Shown: piece after piece, positions 9,453 through 18,948 of the stretch | Layout: every line of letters starts with the position of its first letter | Numbering within the stretch: the first letter of the stretch is position 1 | Source of the DNA: Sphingobium abikonense NBRC 16140 | GTDB taxonomy: Bacteria; Pseudomonadota; Alphaproteobacteria; Sphingomonadales; Sphingomonadaceae | NCBI RefSeq assembly: GCF_001598335.1 | Contig: NZ_BCYT01000003.1 | Coordinates: forward strand, 248,001 to 312,000 | Direction: 5' to 3' | DNA: 64,000 nucleotides | Translations under genes and position numbers: made by a program | Notes under the pieces: model-generated | The model's input: only the letters and a program-made list of their open reading frames with translations | Database searches by the model: none | What the model was told of the DNA's origin: nothing

Positions 9453-10367
9453 ATGGATCTTTACCTGCCCATCGCCAATCTGTCCGTGAACGCGCTGGTC
9501 ATCATCGGCCTTGGCGGGCTGGTCGGCCTGCTGTCCGGCATGTTCGGCGTGGGTGGCGGGTTCCTGACCACGCCTCTCCTGATTTTCTACGGCATCCCGC
9601 CCACGGTCGCGGCGGCGTCGGCGGCTTCTCAGGTTACGGGGGCCAGCGTGTCGGGCGTCGTCACCCATATGTCGCGCGGCACGGTCGACTTTCGCATGGG
9701 CGGGGTGCTGATCGCAGGCGGCATCGTCGGCGCGGGGATGGGCGTGTTCATCTTCCGCCTGCTGCAAAGCCTGGGCCAGATCGATACCGTCATCGGCATT
9801 CTCTATGTGCTGATGCTGGGCGGGATCGGCGGCCTGATGGCCAAGGAATCGATCCAGGCGCTGATCGCGCTCAAGACCGGCCGCAAGCCGCAGGCCAGCA
9901 AAAGGCGGCATCATCCGCTGGTCGCGGCCCTGCCCATGCGCTGGCGCTTCTATCGCTCGGGCCTTTATATCTCGCCGCTCGCGCCCTTCCTGCTGGGCAT
10001 GGCGACGGGCATATTGACCATGCTGCTCGGGGTGGGCGGCGGCTTCATCCTGGTGCCCGCGATGCTCTATCTTCTGGGCATGACGACGCAGTCGGTCGTC
10101 GGCACATCGTTGTTCCAGATCCTGTTCGTCACCATGGCGACGACAATGATGCACGCCATGACCACCAAGGCGGTGGACCTGGTGCTGGCCATGCTGCTGC
10201 TGATCGGCAGCGTCACGGGTGCGCAGATCGGCACGCGCCTGTCGATGAAGCTGCGGCCCGAATATCTGCGCGTCCTTCTGGCCGCCATCGTGTTGCTGGT
10301 GGCCGCGCGCATGGCGCTGGGCCTAGGCTGGCGGCCGGACGAAATCTTCACGATCGAGGTGCGGTGA
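9453..10367 (+). CDS. Sulfite exporter TauE/SafE family membrane protein
   Basis: 304 residues with eight or so membrane segments and the two internally repeated family motifs: GLLSGMFGVGGGFLTTPLLI near the N-terminus and GILTMLLGVGGGFILVPAML in the second half. TauE/SafE proteins move sulfite, sulfoacetate or other organosulfur anions across the inner membrane; the substrate here is not shown. The start ATG at 9453 lacks a strong ribosome site. Its stop shares a base with the next start (TGATG, 10365-10369), so it is coupled to the TIGR02186 gene. Confidence 0.92.
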   Translation: MDLYLPIANLSVNALVIIGLGGLVGLLSGMFGVGGGFLTTPLLIFYGIPPTVAAASAASQVTGASVSGVVTHMSRGTVDFRMGGVLIAGGIVGAGMGVFIFRLLQSLGQIDTVIGILYVLMLGGIGGLMAKESIQALIALKTGRKPQASKRRHHPLVAALPMRWRFYRSGLYISPLAPFLLGMATGILTMLLGVGGGFILVPAMLYLLGMTTQSVVGTSLFQILFVTMATTMMHAMTTKAVDLVLAMLLLIGSVTGAQIGTRLSMKLRPEYLRVLLAAIVLLVAARMALGLGWRPDEIFTIEVR

Positions 10368-11125
10368 TGCTGCGTCGCGCCAGCGCCCTGATCGCGGCCC
10401 TGCTGCTGCTGACCGGCGCGGACGAACCGCAACTGGTGCCCGACGTGTCGCAGCGCGAAGTCAAGATTCTCTACAGCTTCACCGGCGCTGACCTGTTGCT
10501 GTTCGGCGCGATCGTCTATCCCGGCGGCGTGCGCCCCGACAAGCCGGCGGACATCGTCGTGGTGCTCAAAGGCCCCGAACAGTCGATCCAGATGCGTGAG
10601 AAACAGAAGGTTGCGGGCATCTGGGTGAATGCCGACAGCGCGCGCTTTGAATCCGCGCCCAGCTTCTACGCCATGGCCTCTTCGCGCCCGATCAGCCAAA
10701 TCGTCGATGAACGCACCGCCGCCATTTACGAACTGGGCGTGGACAAGCTGCAATTGTCGCCCTCTTCGCTCAACGACAGCGCCGAACTGAACCGTTTTCA
10801 GGCCGGCCTGGTCGACCTGCGCGACCGGGCTGGCCTGTTCGTCGAGCGGCAGGGCACGGTCGAAATCACGGATGGCGTTCTCTATCGCGCGCGCCTGCCG
10901 CTCTCTGCCCGCGTCATCGTCGGCGACTATACGGCCGAGACGTTTCTGGTGCAGGATGGCCGCGTCGTCGCCGCCGCGGTGCGCGACATCACCGTGCGCA
11001 AATCCGGGTTCGAACAGTTTATGGCGGTCGCCGCCGAAGACTGGCCGTTCCTCTATGGCCTGACCGCGATCGCAATTGCCGTAGCAATGGGCTGGGCGGC
11101 CGGCGCTATCGCCCGGCGCATTTGA
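10367..11125 (+). CDS. TIGR02186 family membrane-anchored protein
   Basis: 252 residues. Signal peptide LIAALLLLTGADEPQLV, then a periplasmic domain of the alphaproteobacterial family PF09608: PDVSQREVKILYSFTGADLL, LFGAIVYPGG, VVVLKGP and GIWVNADSARFESAPSFYA. A single C-terminal membrane helix (about 225-247) follows and the protein ends AIARRI. The ATG at 10367 overlaps the TauE/SafE stop; a GTG one codon earlier is possible. This family is repeatedly found next to TauE/SafE exporters, suggesting an accessory periplasmic part of the same transporter. Biochemical function is unknown. Confidence 0.88.
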   Translation: MLRRASALIAALLLLTGADEPQLVPDVSQREVKILYSFTGADLLLFGAIVYPGGVRPDKPADIVVVLKGPEQSIQMREKQKVAGIWVNADSARFESAPSFYAMASSRPISQIVDERTAAIYELGVDKLQLSPSSLNDSAELNRFQAGLVDLRDRAGLFVERQGTVEITDGVLYRARLPLSARVIVGDYTAETFLVQDGRVVAAAVRDITVRKSGFEQFMAVAAEDWPFLYGLTAIAIAVAMGWAAGAIARRI

Positions 11126-11134
11126 TTTCGCGGG

Positions 11135-12448
11135 ATGAGGGACCCGTCCGGCCCGCATCCCGCGCGCGCCATCGGTTTTGGCGCGGGCGACTATGCCTTC
11201 AATCTCTTCTGGCAGACGATCACTCTCTATCTGCTGTTCTTCTACACAGATGCCCTTGGCCTGACGCCCGAAGCGGCGGGGTTGGTGATGATGGTCGGCG
11301 CCATTGCCGACGGACTGACGGACTTGGCCATCGGCATCACTGCGGATCGTTGGCGTCTGCGATATCGCCGGATCATTGCCTGGTGGGCCGCCCCACTTGC
11401 GCTGTCCTTCGCGCTGTTGTTCCAGCGGCCGGCGGGCGGCGCGGAATGGCTGCTGGCGACAGTGATGGCGACCCATGTCGCCTTCCGCATCCTCTATGCG
11501 CTGGTGAACCTGCCCTATGCGGCATGGTCGACGCGCGTCAGCATCCATGCGCGCGACCGCACCTTGATGTCGGGATCGCGTATGACCTTCGGCGCGCTGG
11601 GCGCGGTTACGATTGCCTGGGCGATGCCAGCTGGCGGGGGTGATTATGCGGCTGTGGCGATGCTGCTTGCCGGCGTTGCGGCCATGATCCTGTGGCTTGT
11701 CGTCTGGCGCATTCCCGAAACCATCCCGACCGCCTCCTCACTATCGGCCGGGCATTCGCTGATGCGGGATCTGGCCGCCATCGCACATAACCGCGCCTTC
11801 CTGATGCTGTGCGCTGCCACCTTCTGCGCCACGATGGCGGCCGCGATCATCGGTCATTCAGTGCTATATTATTTCGCCCATGTCCTGCTCGACGCTGTCG
11901 CGGGCAAGCGGGCGCTGGCGGTGATGGCGGTCATCGGCACGCTCGCCGTGCCGCTCTGGACGCTGATCGCCCTGCGGTGGAGCGCGCAGGCCAGCTGGCT
12001 GGCCGCAGCCTGCCTCGCGCTGGTCGCGCTGGCGGCGCTGCCGCTCTGGCCGGGAGCGCCCGACGTGCCCGTTTCCATCACCGTGCTGGCGCTGGTGCAG
12101 GTCGCGCTCAGCGGCTTTCACCTGGCGGCCTGGGCCATGCTGCCCATGGCGGTCGATCATGGCGTCGCGCACACAGGCGTACGGGTGGAGGCGACCGCCT
12201 TCAGCCTGTTCATGCTGGTGCAGAAAATCGGCCTTGGCCTTGCCGCCCTGTTGCTGGGTCTGGCCTATGCGATGGGCGGCTATGCCGGCGGCGTGCCCGA
12301 TGCGGCGGGCAGGGATGTCATCGCCTGGGTCATGATCGCGGGACCAGCGGTCATGATCGCGGCGGGGGGCGCGATCATGATGCTGGCGCCGCTGCGCGGC
12401 CCGGTCGATCAGGCGAGCGTGAATATGTCCGATACGCCCTCGGCCTGA
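11135..12448 (+). CDS. MFS sugar transporter, GPH (MelB-like) type
   Basis: 437 residues, 12 membrane helices. The N-terminal GFGAGDYAFNLFWQTITLYL and the loop GAIADGLTDLAIGITADRW correspond to the cation-binding helix and the first cytoplasmic loop of glycoside-pentoside-hexuronide symporters. NLPYAAWSTR in helix 5 also fits. It starts nine bases after TIGR02186, yet converges on the GH3 gene with a 40-base 3' overlap (12409-12448). It may serve the carbohydrate block by bringing sugar across the inner membrane, but it is on the opposite strand from GH3 and not within the LacI-side transcript. Confidence 0.85.
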   Translation: MRDPSGPHPARAIGFGAGDYAFNLFWQTITLYLLFFYTDALGLTPEAAGLVMMVGAIADGLTDLAIGITADRWRLRYRRIIAWWAAPLALSFALLFQRPAGGAEWLLATVMATHVAFRILYALVNLPYAAWSTRVSIHARDRTLMSGSRMTFGALGAVTIAWAMPAGGGDYAAVAMLLAGVAAMILWLVVWRIPETIPTASSLSAGHSLMRDLAAIAHNRAFLMLCAATFCATMAAAIIGHSVLYYFAHVLLDAVAGKRALAVMAVIGTLAVPLWTLIALRWSAQASWLAAACLALVALAALPLWPGAPDVPVSITVLALVQVALSGFHLAAWAMLPMAVDHGVAHTGVRVEATAFSLFMLVQKIGLGLAALLLGLAYAMGGYAGGVPDAAGRDVIAWVMIAGPAVMIAAGGAIMMLAPLRGPVDQASVNMSDTPSA

Positions 12449-14706
12449 GCGGACGGCGCGATCCACAGGCGAAATTTGCCCGGCTCCACCGTCGGTTGCA
12501 TGTCCTGCCCCAGGAACAGCAGCTCCTCGCGCCTGATCGTAAAACGCACCTCCCGCGATTCGCCGGGTTTGATCGTCACGCGCTGAAATGCCTTCAATTC
12601 GCGCACTGGCCGGGTGATGCTGGCAGTGATGTCCTGCACATAGAGCTGCGCCACCTCGGTCGCTTCACGCCGTCCGCTGTTGCGCAGCGTGGCGGTGACG
12701 GTCAATTCGCCGCCCGCGCTCAACCGGCCCGTCCCCATGTCGATCGCGCTGTAGACGATCTCGCCATAGGTCAGGCCGTGGCCGAAGGGATAGAGCGCGG
12801 CATTGGGCGCCTCGCGATAATGGGCCTTGTAGGCGACGCGCGGGCCGGGCGGGTTGGGGCGGCCGGTATTCTTGTGCGCATAATAAAGCGGTTCCTGCCC
12901 GCTTTCATAGGGAAAGCTGCACGGCAGGCGCGCTGACGGGCTGGCCAGACCGAACAGGATGTCGGCGGTCGCCATGCCCGACATGGACCCCAGAAACCAG
13001 GTCGCCAGGATCGCTTGCGCATCCTTGACCGCGCCATGCAGCGCCAGCGCGCGGCCATGACGTAGCAGCACGACCATCGGCTTGCCTGTGGCGGCGACAG
13101 CCTCCGCCAGCGCCATTTGCGGCGCGGGTATCACGATATCGGTGCGCGACTGCGCCTCCCCCGACATAGTCTGGCTTTCGCCCACCGCCAGCACGACGAT
13201 GTCGGCGGCCTGCGCCGCAGCAACCGCCGCCTCGATGCCGCCCTTGATCGGTTTGTCCACGCCCGATCCGTCGACCGCGACGATTCCATCCGGGTCGGCG
13301 GCGACCGCGCGCATGCCGGTCAGCAGGTCGATGGCGTCCGCCTCGGTGCCATAGACATTCCACGGCCCGACCAGATCGCGCTGCCCCTGTACAAACGGCC
13401 CGATCAGCGCGATTGTTTTGCCTGTGCGGGGCAGGGGCAGCAGGTCATCCTCATTCTTCAGCAGAACGATCGACCGGCGCGCGGCATCGCGCGCGACGTC
13501 CAGATGGGCAGGCGTGCGCACCAGCGTCTTTTCCCGGCGGGGGTCGATGCGCCGGAACGGATCGTCGAACAGGCCCAGCTTTGCCTTGAGCGCCAGCACG
13601 CGCCGCACAGCCTGGTCCAGCCGCGCCATCGGCACTTCGCCCGATTTAACGAGATCGGGCAGATGCTCCCTGTAGAAACCCGATTGCATCGACATGTCGA
13701 CCCCGGCGAGGAACGCTAGCTTGGTCGCCTCCCGCGCATCGGCGGCAAAGCCATGGGCGATGAGTTCCATGTCGCCGGTATAATCGGATACGACCAGCCC
13801 GTCGAAATGCCATTCGTCGCGCAGCACGTCGCTCAGCAGCCAGTGATTGGCGGTGGCCGGCACGCCCGACAATTCGTTGAACGACGCCATGATCGTCGCC
13901 GCATGCGCATCCAGCGCCGCCTGGAAGGGCGGGAAATAGACCTCGCGCAGCGTCCGTTCCGACACGTCGACGCTGTTATAGTCCAAACCACCCTCGGCTG
14001 CGCCATAGGCGGCGAAATGCTTGGCGCAGGCGGCCATGGCGTCGGGCGCGGCCAGGCCGGCGCGTCCCTGGAAGCCCCGCACGCGCGCATCGGCCATGAC
14101 GCGGCTCAGCAGCACATCCTCCCCCGCGCCCTCGATCCCGCGGCCCCAGCGTTGGTCGCGCGCAACATCGACCATCGGCGCGAAATTCCAGTCGATGCCC
14201 GCCGCCGTCGCTTCGATGGCCGCGATCCGCGCGGTGCGCTCGGCCAGTTCGGGGTCAAAGCTGCCCGCTTCGGCGAGCGGCATGGGAAATATGGTGCGAA
14301 AGCCATGGATCACGTCGGCAGCGAAGATCAGCGGAATTTTGAGGCGGCTTTTTTCCACCGCCATCGCCTGCATCTGCCGCGCCATTTCCGCGCCATTGCC
14401 GTTAAACACGCCGCCGACATGGCCGCGCCGCACATCGTCCATCTGCTGGCGAAAGCTGGCGCGCGATGGCGATGTGGGATTGAGCGCGTTGGCCGCGCCG
14501 CCTGCCCAGGCGGCGGCCATCAGCGTGACCTGGCCGGCCTTTTCCTCCACCGTCATCCGCGCGATCAGCGCGTCAAGATCGGTCGATGGCGCCGCACCCT
14601 GATCCATCTGCGCCATCAGTGCGCGCGCGGGCGAGGCTGCCCATGCCGCCACCGCGCCGGCCCCCATCAGCCATGCGCGTCGAGATATGGAAGAGGGTGG
14701 CCGCAT
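12409..14706 (-). CDS. GH3 beta-glucosidase, exported
   Basis: 765 residues, BglX-like. The N-terminus SRRAWLMGAGAVAAWAASPA is a probable Tat signal, predicting a periplasmic enzyme. The (beta/alpha)8 domain has ACAKHFAAYGAAEGGLDYN and the nucleophile region GLVVSDYTGD (Asp near residue 308). The second domain contains RSIVLLKNEDDLLPL and VAVGESQTMSGEAQSRTDI. A C-terminal fibronectin-III-like domain ends it. It removes terminal beta-linked glucose from oligosaccharides. Ribosome site AGGAG precedes the ATG. It is divergent from lacI, with the palindromic operator about 80 bases upstream of its start, and converges on the MFS gene. Confidence 0.95.
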   Translation of the reverse strand: MRPPSSISRRAWLMGAGAVAAWAASPARALMAQMDQGAAPSTDLDALIARMTVEEKAGQVTLMAAAWAGGAANALNPTSPSRASFRQQMDDVRRGHVGGVFNGNGAEMARQMQAMAVEKSRLKIPLIFAADVIHGFRTIFPMPLAEAGSFDPELAERTARIAAIEATAAGIDWNFAPMVDVARDQRWGRGIEGAGEDVLLSRVMADARVRGFQGRAGLAAPDAMAACAKHFAAYGAAEGGLDYNSVDVSERTLREVYFPPFQAALDAHAATIMASFNELSGVPATANHWLLSDVLRDEWHFDGLVVSDYTGDMELIAHGFAADAREATKLAFLAGVDMSMQSGFYREHLPDLVKSGEVPMARLDQAVRRVLALKAKLGLFDDPFRRIDPRREKTLVRTPAHLDVARDAARRSIVLLKNEDDLLPLPRTGKTIALIGPFVQGQRDLVGPWNVYGTEADAIDLLTGMRAVAADPDGIVAVDGSGVDKPIKGGIEAAVAAAQAADIVVLAVGESQTMSGEAQSRTDIVIPAPQMALAEAVAATGKPMVVLLRHGRALALHGAVKDAQAILATWFLGSMSGMATADILFGLASPSARLPCSFPYESGQEPLYYAHKNTGRPNPPGPRVAYKAHYREAPNAALYPFGHGLTYGEIVYSAIDMGTGRLSAGGELTVTATLRNSGRREATEVAQLYVQDITASITRPVRELKAFQRVTIKPGESREVRFTIRREELLFLGQDMQPTVEPGKFRLWIAPSAQAEGVSDIFTLA

Positions 14707-14784
14707 GTCATTCTCCTAAAGATCGGGCGCTCGTGCGATGCCTTTGTGAACCTTTCGCGCGCCCACTTGCAGTGGCTTATGGTT

Positions 14785-14804
14785 TCTTGTAACCGGTTAC
14801 AAGA
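14785..14804. promoter_or_regulatory. Perfect 20-bp palindromic LacI-type operator
   Basis: TCTTGTAACCGGTTACAAGA is its own reverse complement. The core TGTAACCGGTTACA, with a central CG step, is the usual LacI/GalR-family half-site arrangement. It lies in the divergent region, 79 bases before the GH3 start and about 50-70 bases before the lacI start, so it probably controls both directions and closes an autoregulatory loop. Confidence 0.85.
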
Positions 14805-14854
14805 CGGCTCGGCAAGTCATGGGGCCGATAAAATCTTCGCTGGATGGATTGAGG

Positions 14855-15865
14855 ATGACGGGAAAGGAGATCGGGCAGGCGACCATTCGCGACGTCGCGC
14901 GCGAAGCCGATGTGTCGGTTGCCTCCGTGTCGCGCGTGTTCAATCGTCTGCCCAACGTCCGTCCCGAACTCAAGGAACGGGTGGAGCAGGCCGCGCGCAA
15001 GCTCAACTATGTGCCTCATGCCGGCGCGCGCAATCTCAGCATGGCGCGTACCGGGGCAATCGGCGTCGTCCTGCCGGACCTTCATGGCGAATATTTCTCC
15101 GAAATGCTGCGCGGCATGGAGCGGGAAGCCGCTTTGCACCACCGCCATCTGTTATTGTCCAACATGCATCTGGATATCGGCTACGGGATAGATGCGCTGC
15201 GCAACATGCGCGGGCGGGTCGATGGCCTGATCGTCATGGCCCCGCACATCAACTTGGACGCTCTGTTCGCGCAGCTGCCGCCCAGCATCCCGGCCGTGCT
15301 GCTCAATTGTCAGGACAATGGCCAGGGCCGGCCCGAATTGCGGGTCGACAATGTGGCGGGCGCGGGCGCGATGGTGCGGCACCTCATTGATTGCGGCCGT
15401 CGCGCCATCGTCCATGTCGAAGGGCCGGCGGGCAATGTCGAGGCGGCCGACCGCGCGCGCGGCTATGTTCGGGCGATGGAAGCGGCGGGCCTGAAACCCG
15501 TCATCCTCCCCGGCAATTTCGACGAGGAATCCGGCCGCCGCGCTGTCGATCGCCTCCAGGCCGAACAGATCGACGTCGACGCCATCTTTGCCGCCAACGA
15601 CATGACGGCGATCGGCGTCATGGTCGCGCTGCGCGACATGGGGGTCGATGTTCCGACGCAGGTGGCGGTCGCGGGCTTCGACAATATCCCGCTCGCCCGG
15701 CTCGTCAGCCCGGGTCTTACCACCATGGCCGTCGATATCGCCGACATGGGAGCGCGCGGCATCAACCGCCTCGTCGCGCTAATCGACGGTGAAGCCGTTC
15801 CGCAGATGGAACTAAGGCAACCCGGCCTCATTATCCGCAACAGTAGTCAGCTTTCAGCTGCGTAA
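14855..15865 (+). CDS. LacI-family transcriptional regulator
   Basis: 336 residues from the ATG at 14855 (MTGKEIG); a start at 14819 would add 12 residues. The helix-turn-helix is at about 7-28 (IRDVAREADVSVASVSRVFN), followed by the hinge PHAGARNLSMARTGAIGVVL and a periplasmic-binding-protein-like effector domain: LPDLHGEYFSEMLRGMERE, VDAIFAANDMTAIGVM and VAVAGFDNIPLARLVSPGLT. Such proteins repress sugar genes until a mono- or oligosaccharide binds. Adjacent operator 14785-14804 and the glycoside hydrolase neighbours make it the local regulator. The TonB receptor starts 48 bases downstream, probably in the same transcript. Confidence 0.95.
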   Translation: MTGKEIGQATIRDVAREADVSVASVSRVFNRLPNVRPELKERVEQAARKLNYVPHAGARNLSMARTGAIGVVLPDLHGEYFSEMLRGMEREAALHHRHLLLSNMHLDIGYGIDALRNMRGRVDGLIVMAPHINLDALFAQLPPSIPAVLLNCQDNGQGRPELRVDNVAGAGAMVRHLIDCGRRAIVHVEGPAGNVEAADRARGYVRAMEAAGLKPVILPGNFDEESGRRAVDRLQAEQIDVDAIFAANDMTAIGVMVALRDMGVDVPTQVAVAGFDNIPLARLVSPGLTTMAVDIADMGARGINRLVALIDGEAVPQMELRQPGLIIRNSSQLSAA

Positions 15866-15913
15866 CGAAAATCCCGTCGAGGGAATCAGGGTTAAAACAA
15901 GGGGAAGATGCAC

Positions 15914-18892
15914 ATGAGCAAGTTGTCCGCAATCCGTCTGCTGCTTGTCGGCGCTACGTCGCTCAGCAGCCTGGCCGTCGCCATACCGGCCGTGGCGCAG
16001 ACCACGGTCGCCTCGATCCGTGGCCGCGTGACCGACAGCGCGGGCGCGCCCGTCGCGGGCGCGACGGTCACACTGACCAGCGCCGGCACCAGCCGCGCGC
16101 AAACCACCACCACCAATGACGGCGGCACCTATATTCTGAACGGTGTGCGCGCGGGCACATACCGGATTTCAGTGTCCGACCCGGCGAAGGGGTCGTTCCA
16201 GCGTGATATCGCCGTGGGCGTCGGCACAGCCGCCACGGTGGACGCGCAATTGTCCAGCGCGACCGACGCGGCGCAAGGCACCGCCACGGCCTCGGCCGAT
16301 GGCGACGGCGCGCAGATCGTCGTCACGGGCAGCCGCCTGCGCGAAGTCCAGACCAGCGAAATTGCGACCAATATCAGCCAGGAACAGCTGCGCGTCCTGC
16401 CGCAGACGGACCGTAATTTCCTCAGCTTCGCCGCGCTCGCGCCTGGCGTGCGCTATAATGACTCCGAAACCGACAAGAGCTTCTCATCGGGCGCATCGCC
16501 CGCCAGCCAGGTCAATGTGTTCATCGACGGCGTCAGCCTCAAGAACAAGCTGCGCGAAGGCGGCGTGGCGGGTCAGCAGAACAGCCGCGGCAACCCCTTT
16601 GGCCAGCTCGCCGTGCAGGAATTCCGCGTCATCACCCAGAATTACAAGGCGGAATATGAACAGGCAGGCGCGGCCGTCATCACCGCCGTCACCAAGTCCG
16701 GCACCAATGATTTTCATGGTGAAATCTTTGGCCAATATACCGACAAGTCGCTGACCGAAAAAAGCTTCATCGACAAGCGTGACGGCAATCCCAAGCCCGC
16801 CTTTGAACGCAAGCAATATGGCGCGTCGCTCGGCGGCCCGATCATCAAGGACAAGCTGTTCTTCTTCGCCGCCTATGAAGGGAATGACCAGGATCGCGCC
16901 TTCAACGTGCGCTCCACTGGCGCGGCCGATGCGATTGCGGAATTTGAACGCTTTTCCGGCCGCGATATCACCGATTTCGAAGGCTCCTTCGTCAGCCCGT
17001 TCCGCAGCGATTTCTATTTCGGCAAGCTGACGCTGACCCCCGACGACTATCAGACGTTCGACGTGTCGTTCAGCCGGCGCGAGGAAACCGATATCCAGGG
17101 CTTTGGCGGCAACACCGCCTATTCCTATGCCGAAAACAAGATCAATGTCGTCGACACCTACCAGTTCAAATGGACCTATGACGACGACACGGTCCTCAAC
17201 GAATTCAATGCCAGCTATCTGAACTACAAATTCAACCCGACGGCGCTCAATCCCGACCTTCCCGCCTTTGACTATCAGGGCGTGATCCTGTTCGGGGGCA
17301 AGGATTCGACCCGGCGCGAAGTGCAGCAAAGCTATAATTTCCGCAACGACATCACCTATACCGGCTTTACCGGTCACGCGATCAAGTTCGGCGCGCGCAT
17401 CGAATTCACCGACATCAGCTTCGACAATCAGGCCTTCATTCAGCCGCGCTATTATTTCCGCCGCGAACCCAACAATAACCTCAACTTCGCTTTCCCGGCC
17501 GAAGCGCGCCTCGGCCTTGGCTCGGGCCTCATCCAGTCGTCCAACACCCAGCTTGGCCTCTATATTCAGGACGACTGGGACATTACCGACCGGTTGCAGC
17601 TCAATCTTGGTCTGCGCTGGGATTATGAAAGCAACGGGTTCAACAACCGCTACACGACGCCGGCCGCCGCCGCGACGGCGTTGCGCGCATTGCCCACCAC
17701 ATCCTATTTCGACCCCGAAGACTATATCACCGACGGCAATGACCGCAGCCCGTTCAAGGGCGCCTTCGCGCCGCGCTTCGGCTTTTCCTGGGACGTGAAG
17801 GGGGATCGCAGCACCGTCATCTTCGGCGGCGCGGGCCGCTATTATGACCGCAATAATTTCAACAACACGGTCGATGAACTCTCGCGTACCATAAACCCCA
17901 TCGGTCTGTTCCGCTTCTCCGCCGACGGCCTGCCGCGCGATGGCCAGCCGACGGTCGCCTGGGACCCGTCCTACCTGACCCGCGACGGGCTGCTGGCGCT
18001 GATCAACAGCAACCCCGAAGTCGGCCTGCCCGAACTCTTTGCGGTCAAGAATAATGCCAAGCCGCCGGTCAACGACCAGTTTTCGCTGGGCGTGCGGCAG
18101 AAGGTCGGCATTTTCGAAGCCTCGCTGACCGCCTCCTACCAGCGGGGCAAGAATGGTTACACCAACCTGTTTGCGACCCGCAATGACGGCGGCTTCGGCA
18201 CCTGCTGCGATGGCGATCTGCTGGCGGCAGTGCGCGCGGCGGGCTATTCCAACGTGCTGATCGGCTATGACGGGCTCGATACCCGCTACAAGGCGCTCTA
18301 TTTCACGCTCGACAAAAATTACACCAAGGCATCGGGCTGGGGCCTCAATATCGCCTATACGCTGGGCAAGGCGGAAAAGAATGGCGGCGATCTCTTCAGC
18401 CTGGATGCGCCGACGCCCGACGCCTATGGCTGGCGCAATTCGCCGGGTGACGAGCGCCACCGTATCGTCTTCTCCGGCATCGTCGACCTGCCGCTGGGCT
18501 TCCAGTTCTCGACGCTGACCACGCTGGGGTCGGGCCAGGCTTATCAAGTGACGGACGGCACCAACGGCGCGTCGTCGGGTTTCAACGACTTCACCGCTCG
18601 CTATCCGGAAAAGAACTGCATCAAGGGGCTGTTCGCCTTCTGCGAAGTCAATGTGACTTTGGCCAAGAATTTCCCGCTGTTCGGCCGGGACGATCAGGTC
18701 AGCTTCGCGGTCGATGTCCTCAACCTCTTCAACAACAAGAATTTCCGCGATTTCGATGGCTTCTTCAACAACACGATCAATCCCGACACCGGCGAAGTGA
18801 CCGATCCGCTGCTGCCCGCCAATGGCGCGAATGCGGCGAACCTGCTCACGCTGCCCCGGCGTATCCAGTTCCGGGTGGGTTATCGCTTCTGA
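15914..18892 (+). CDS. TonB-dependent receptor with N-terminal carboxypeptidase-regulatory-like domain
   Basis: 992 residues from the ATG at 15914; AAGGGGAAG six bases upstream favours this over the ATG at 15908. Signal peptide ends near AVAQ (residue 29). An Ig-like carboxypeptidase-regulatory domain follows (about 31-110: IRGRVTDSAGAPVAGATVTL). IVVTGSRL near 135 matches the TonB-box region, then a plug (EQLRVLPQTDRNFLSFAALAPG, VFIDGVSLKNK) and a 22-strand barrel ending FRVGYRF. It is the Oar-like type used for carbohydrates or large peptides. Between lacI and the GH144-like gene it most likely imports the oligosaccharide across the outer membrane. Confidence 0.93.
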   Translation: MSKLSAIRLLLVGATSLSSLAVAIPAVAQTTVASIRGRVTDSAGAPVAGATVTLTSAGTSRAQTTTTNDGGTYILNGVRAGTYRISVSDPAKGSFQRDIAVGVGTAATVDAQLSSATDAAQGTATASADGDGAQIVVTGSRLREVQTSEIATNISQEQLRVLPQTDRNFLSFAALAPGVRYNDSETDKSFSSGASPASQVNVFIDGVSLKNKLREGGVAGQQNSRGNPFGQLAVQEFRVITQNYKAEYEQAGAAVITAVTKSGTNDFHGEIFGQYTDKSLTEKSFIDKRDGNPKPAFERKQYGASLGGPIIKDKLFFFAAYEGNDQDRAFNVRSTGAADAIAEFERFSGRDITDFEGSFVSPFRSDFYFGKLTLTPDDYQTFDVSFSRREETDIQGFGGNTAYSYAENKINVVDTYQFKWTYDDDTVLNEFNASYLNYKFNPTALNPDLPAFDYQGVILFGGKDSTRREVQQSYNFRNDITYTGFTGHAIKFGARIEFTDISFDNQAFIQPRYYFRREPNNNLNFAFPAEARLGLGSGLIQSSNTQLGLYIQDDWDITDRLQLNLGLRWDYESNGFNNRYTTPAAAATALRALPTTSYFDPEDYITDGNDRSPFKGAFAPRFGFSWDVKGDRSTVIFGGAGRYYDRNNFNNTVDELSRTINPIGLFRFSADGLPRDGQPTVAWDPSYLTRDGLLALINSNPEVGLPELFAVKNNAKPPVNDQFSLGVRQKVGIFEASLTASYQRGKNGYTNLFATRNDGGFGTCCDGDLLAAVRAAGYSNVLIGYDGLDTRYKALYFTLDKNYTKASGWGLNIAYTLGKAEKNGGDLFSLDAPTPDAYGWRNSPGDERHRIVFSGIVDLPLGFQFSTLTTLGSGQAYQVTDGTNGASSGFNDFTARYPEKNCIKGLFAFCEVNVTLAKNFPLFGRDDQVSFAVDVLNLFNNKNFRDFDGFFNNTINPDTGEVTDPLLPANGANAANLLTLPRRIQFRVGYRF

Positions 18893-18895
18893 CGG

Positions 18896-18948
18896 CGTCC
18901 CGTTTCGGGACGGCCGCTCGTCGCATGACGCGGGCCGTCCCCCCTTTT
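18896..18948 (+). terminator. Hairpin pair with short T tract between receptor and GH144-like gene
   Basis: A 7-bp stem CGTCCCG/CGGGACG (18896-18912) partly overlaps a larger alternative stem GGACGGCC (18908-18915) with GGCCGTCC (18933-18940), followed by CCCCTTTT (18941-18948). The two stems exclude each other. It may act as a partial terminator that lowers expression of the enzymes relative to the receptor, or as an attenuator; no function is shown. Confidence 0.5.

Noticed and set aside
16484-18547. 687-residue minus-strand ORF inside the TonB receptor gene
   Set aside because: It is an antisense shadow of GC-biased codons: low-complexity Ala/Arg/Gly/Val composition, no domain, and it lies wholly inside a clear receptor gene.
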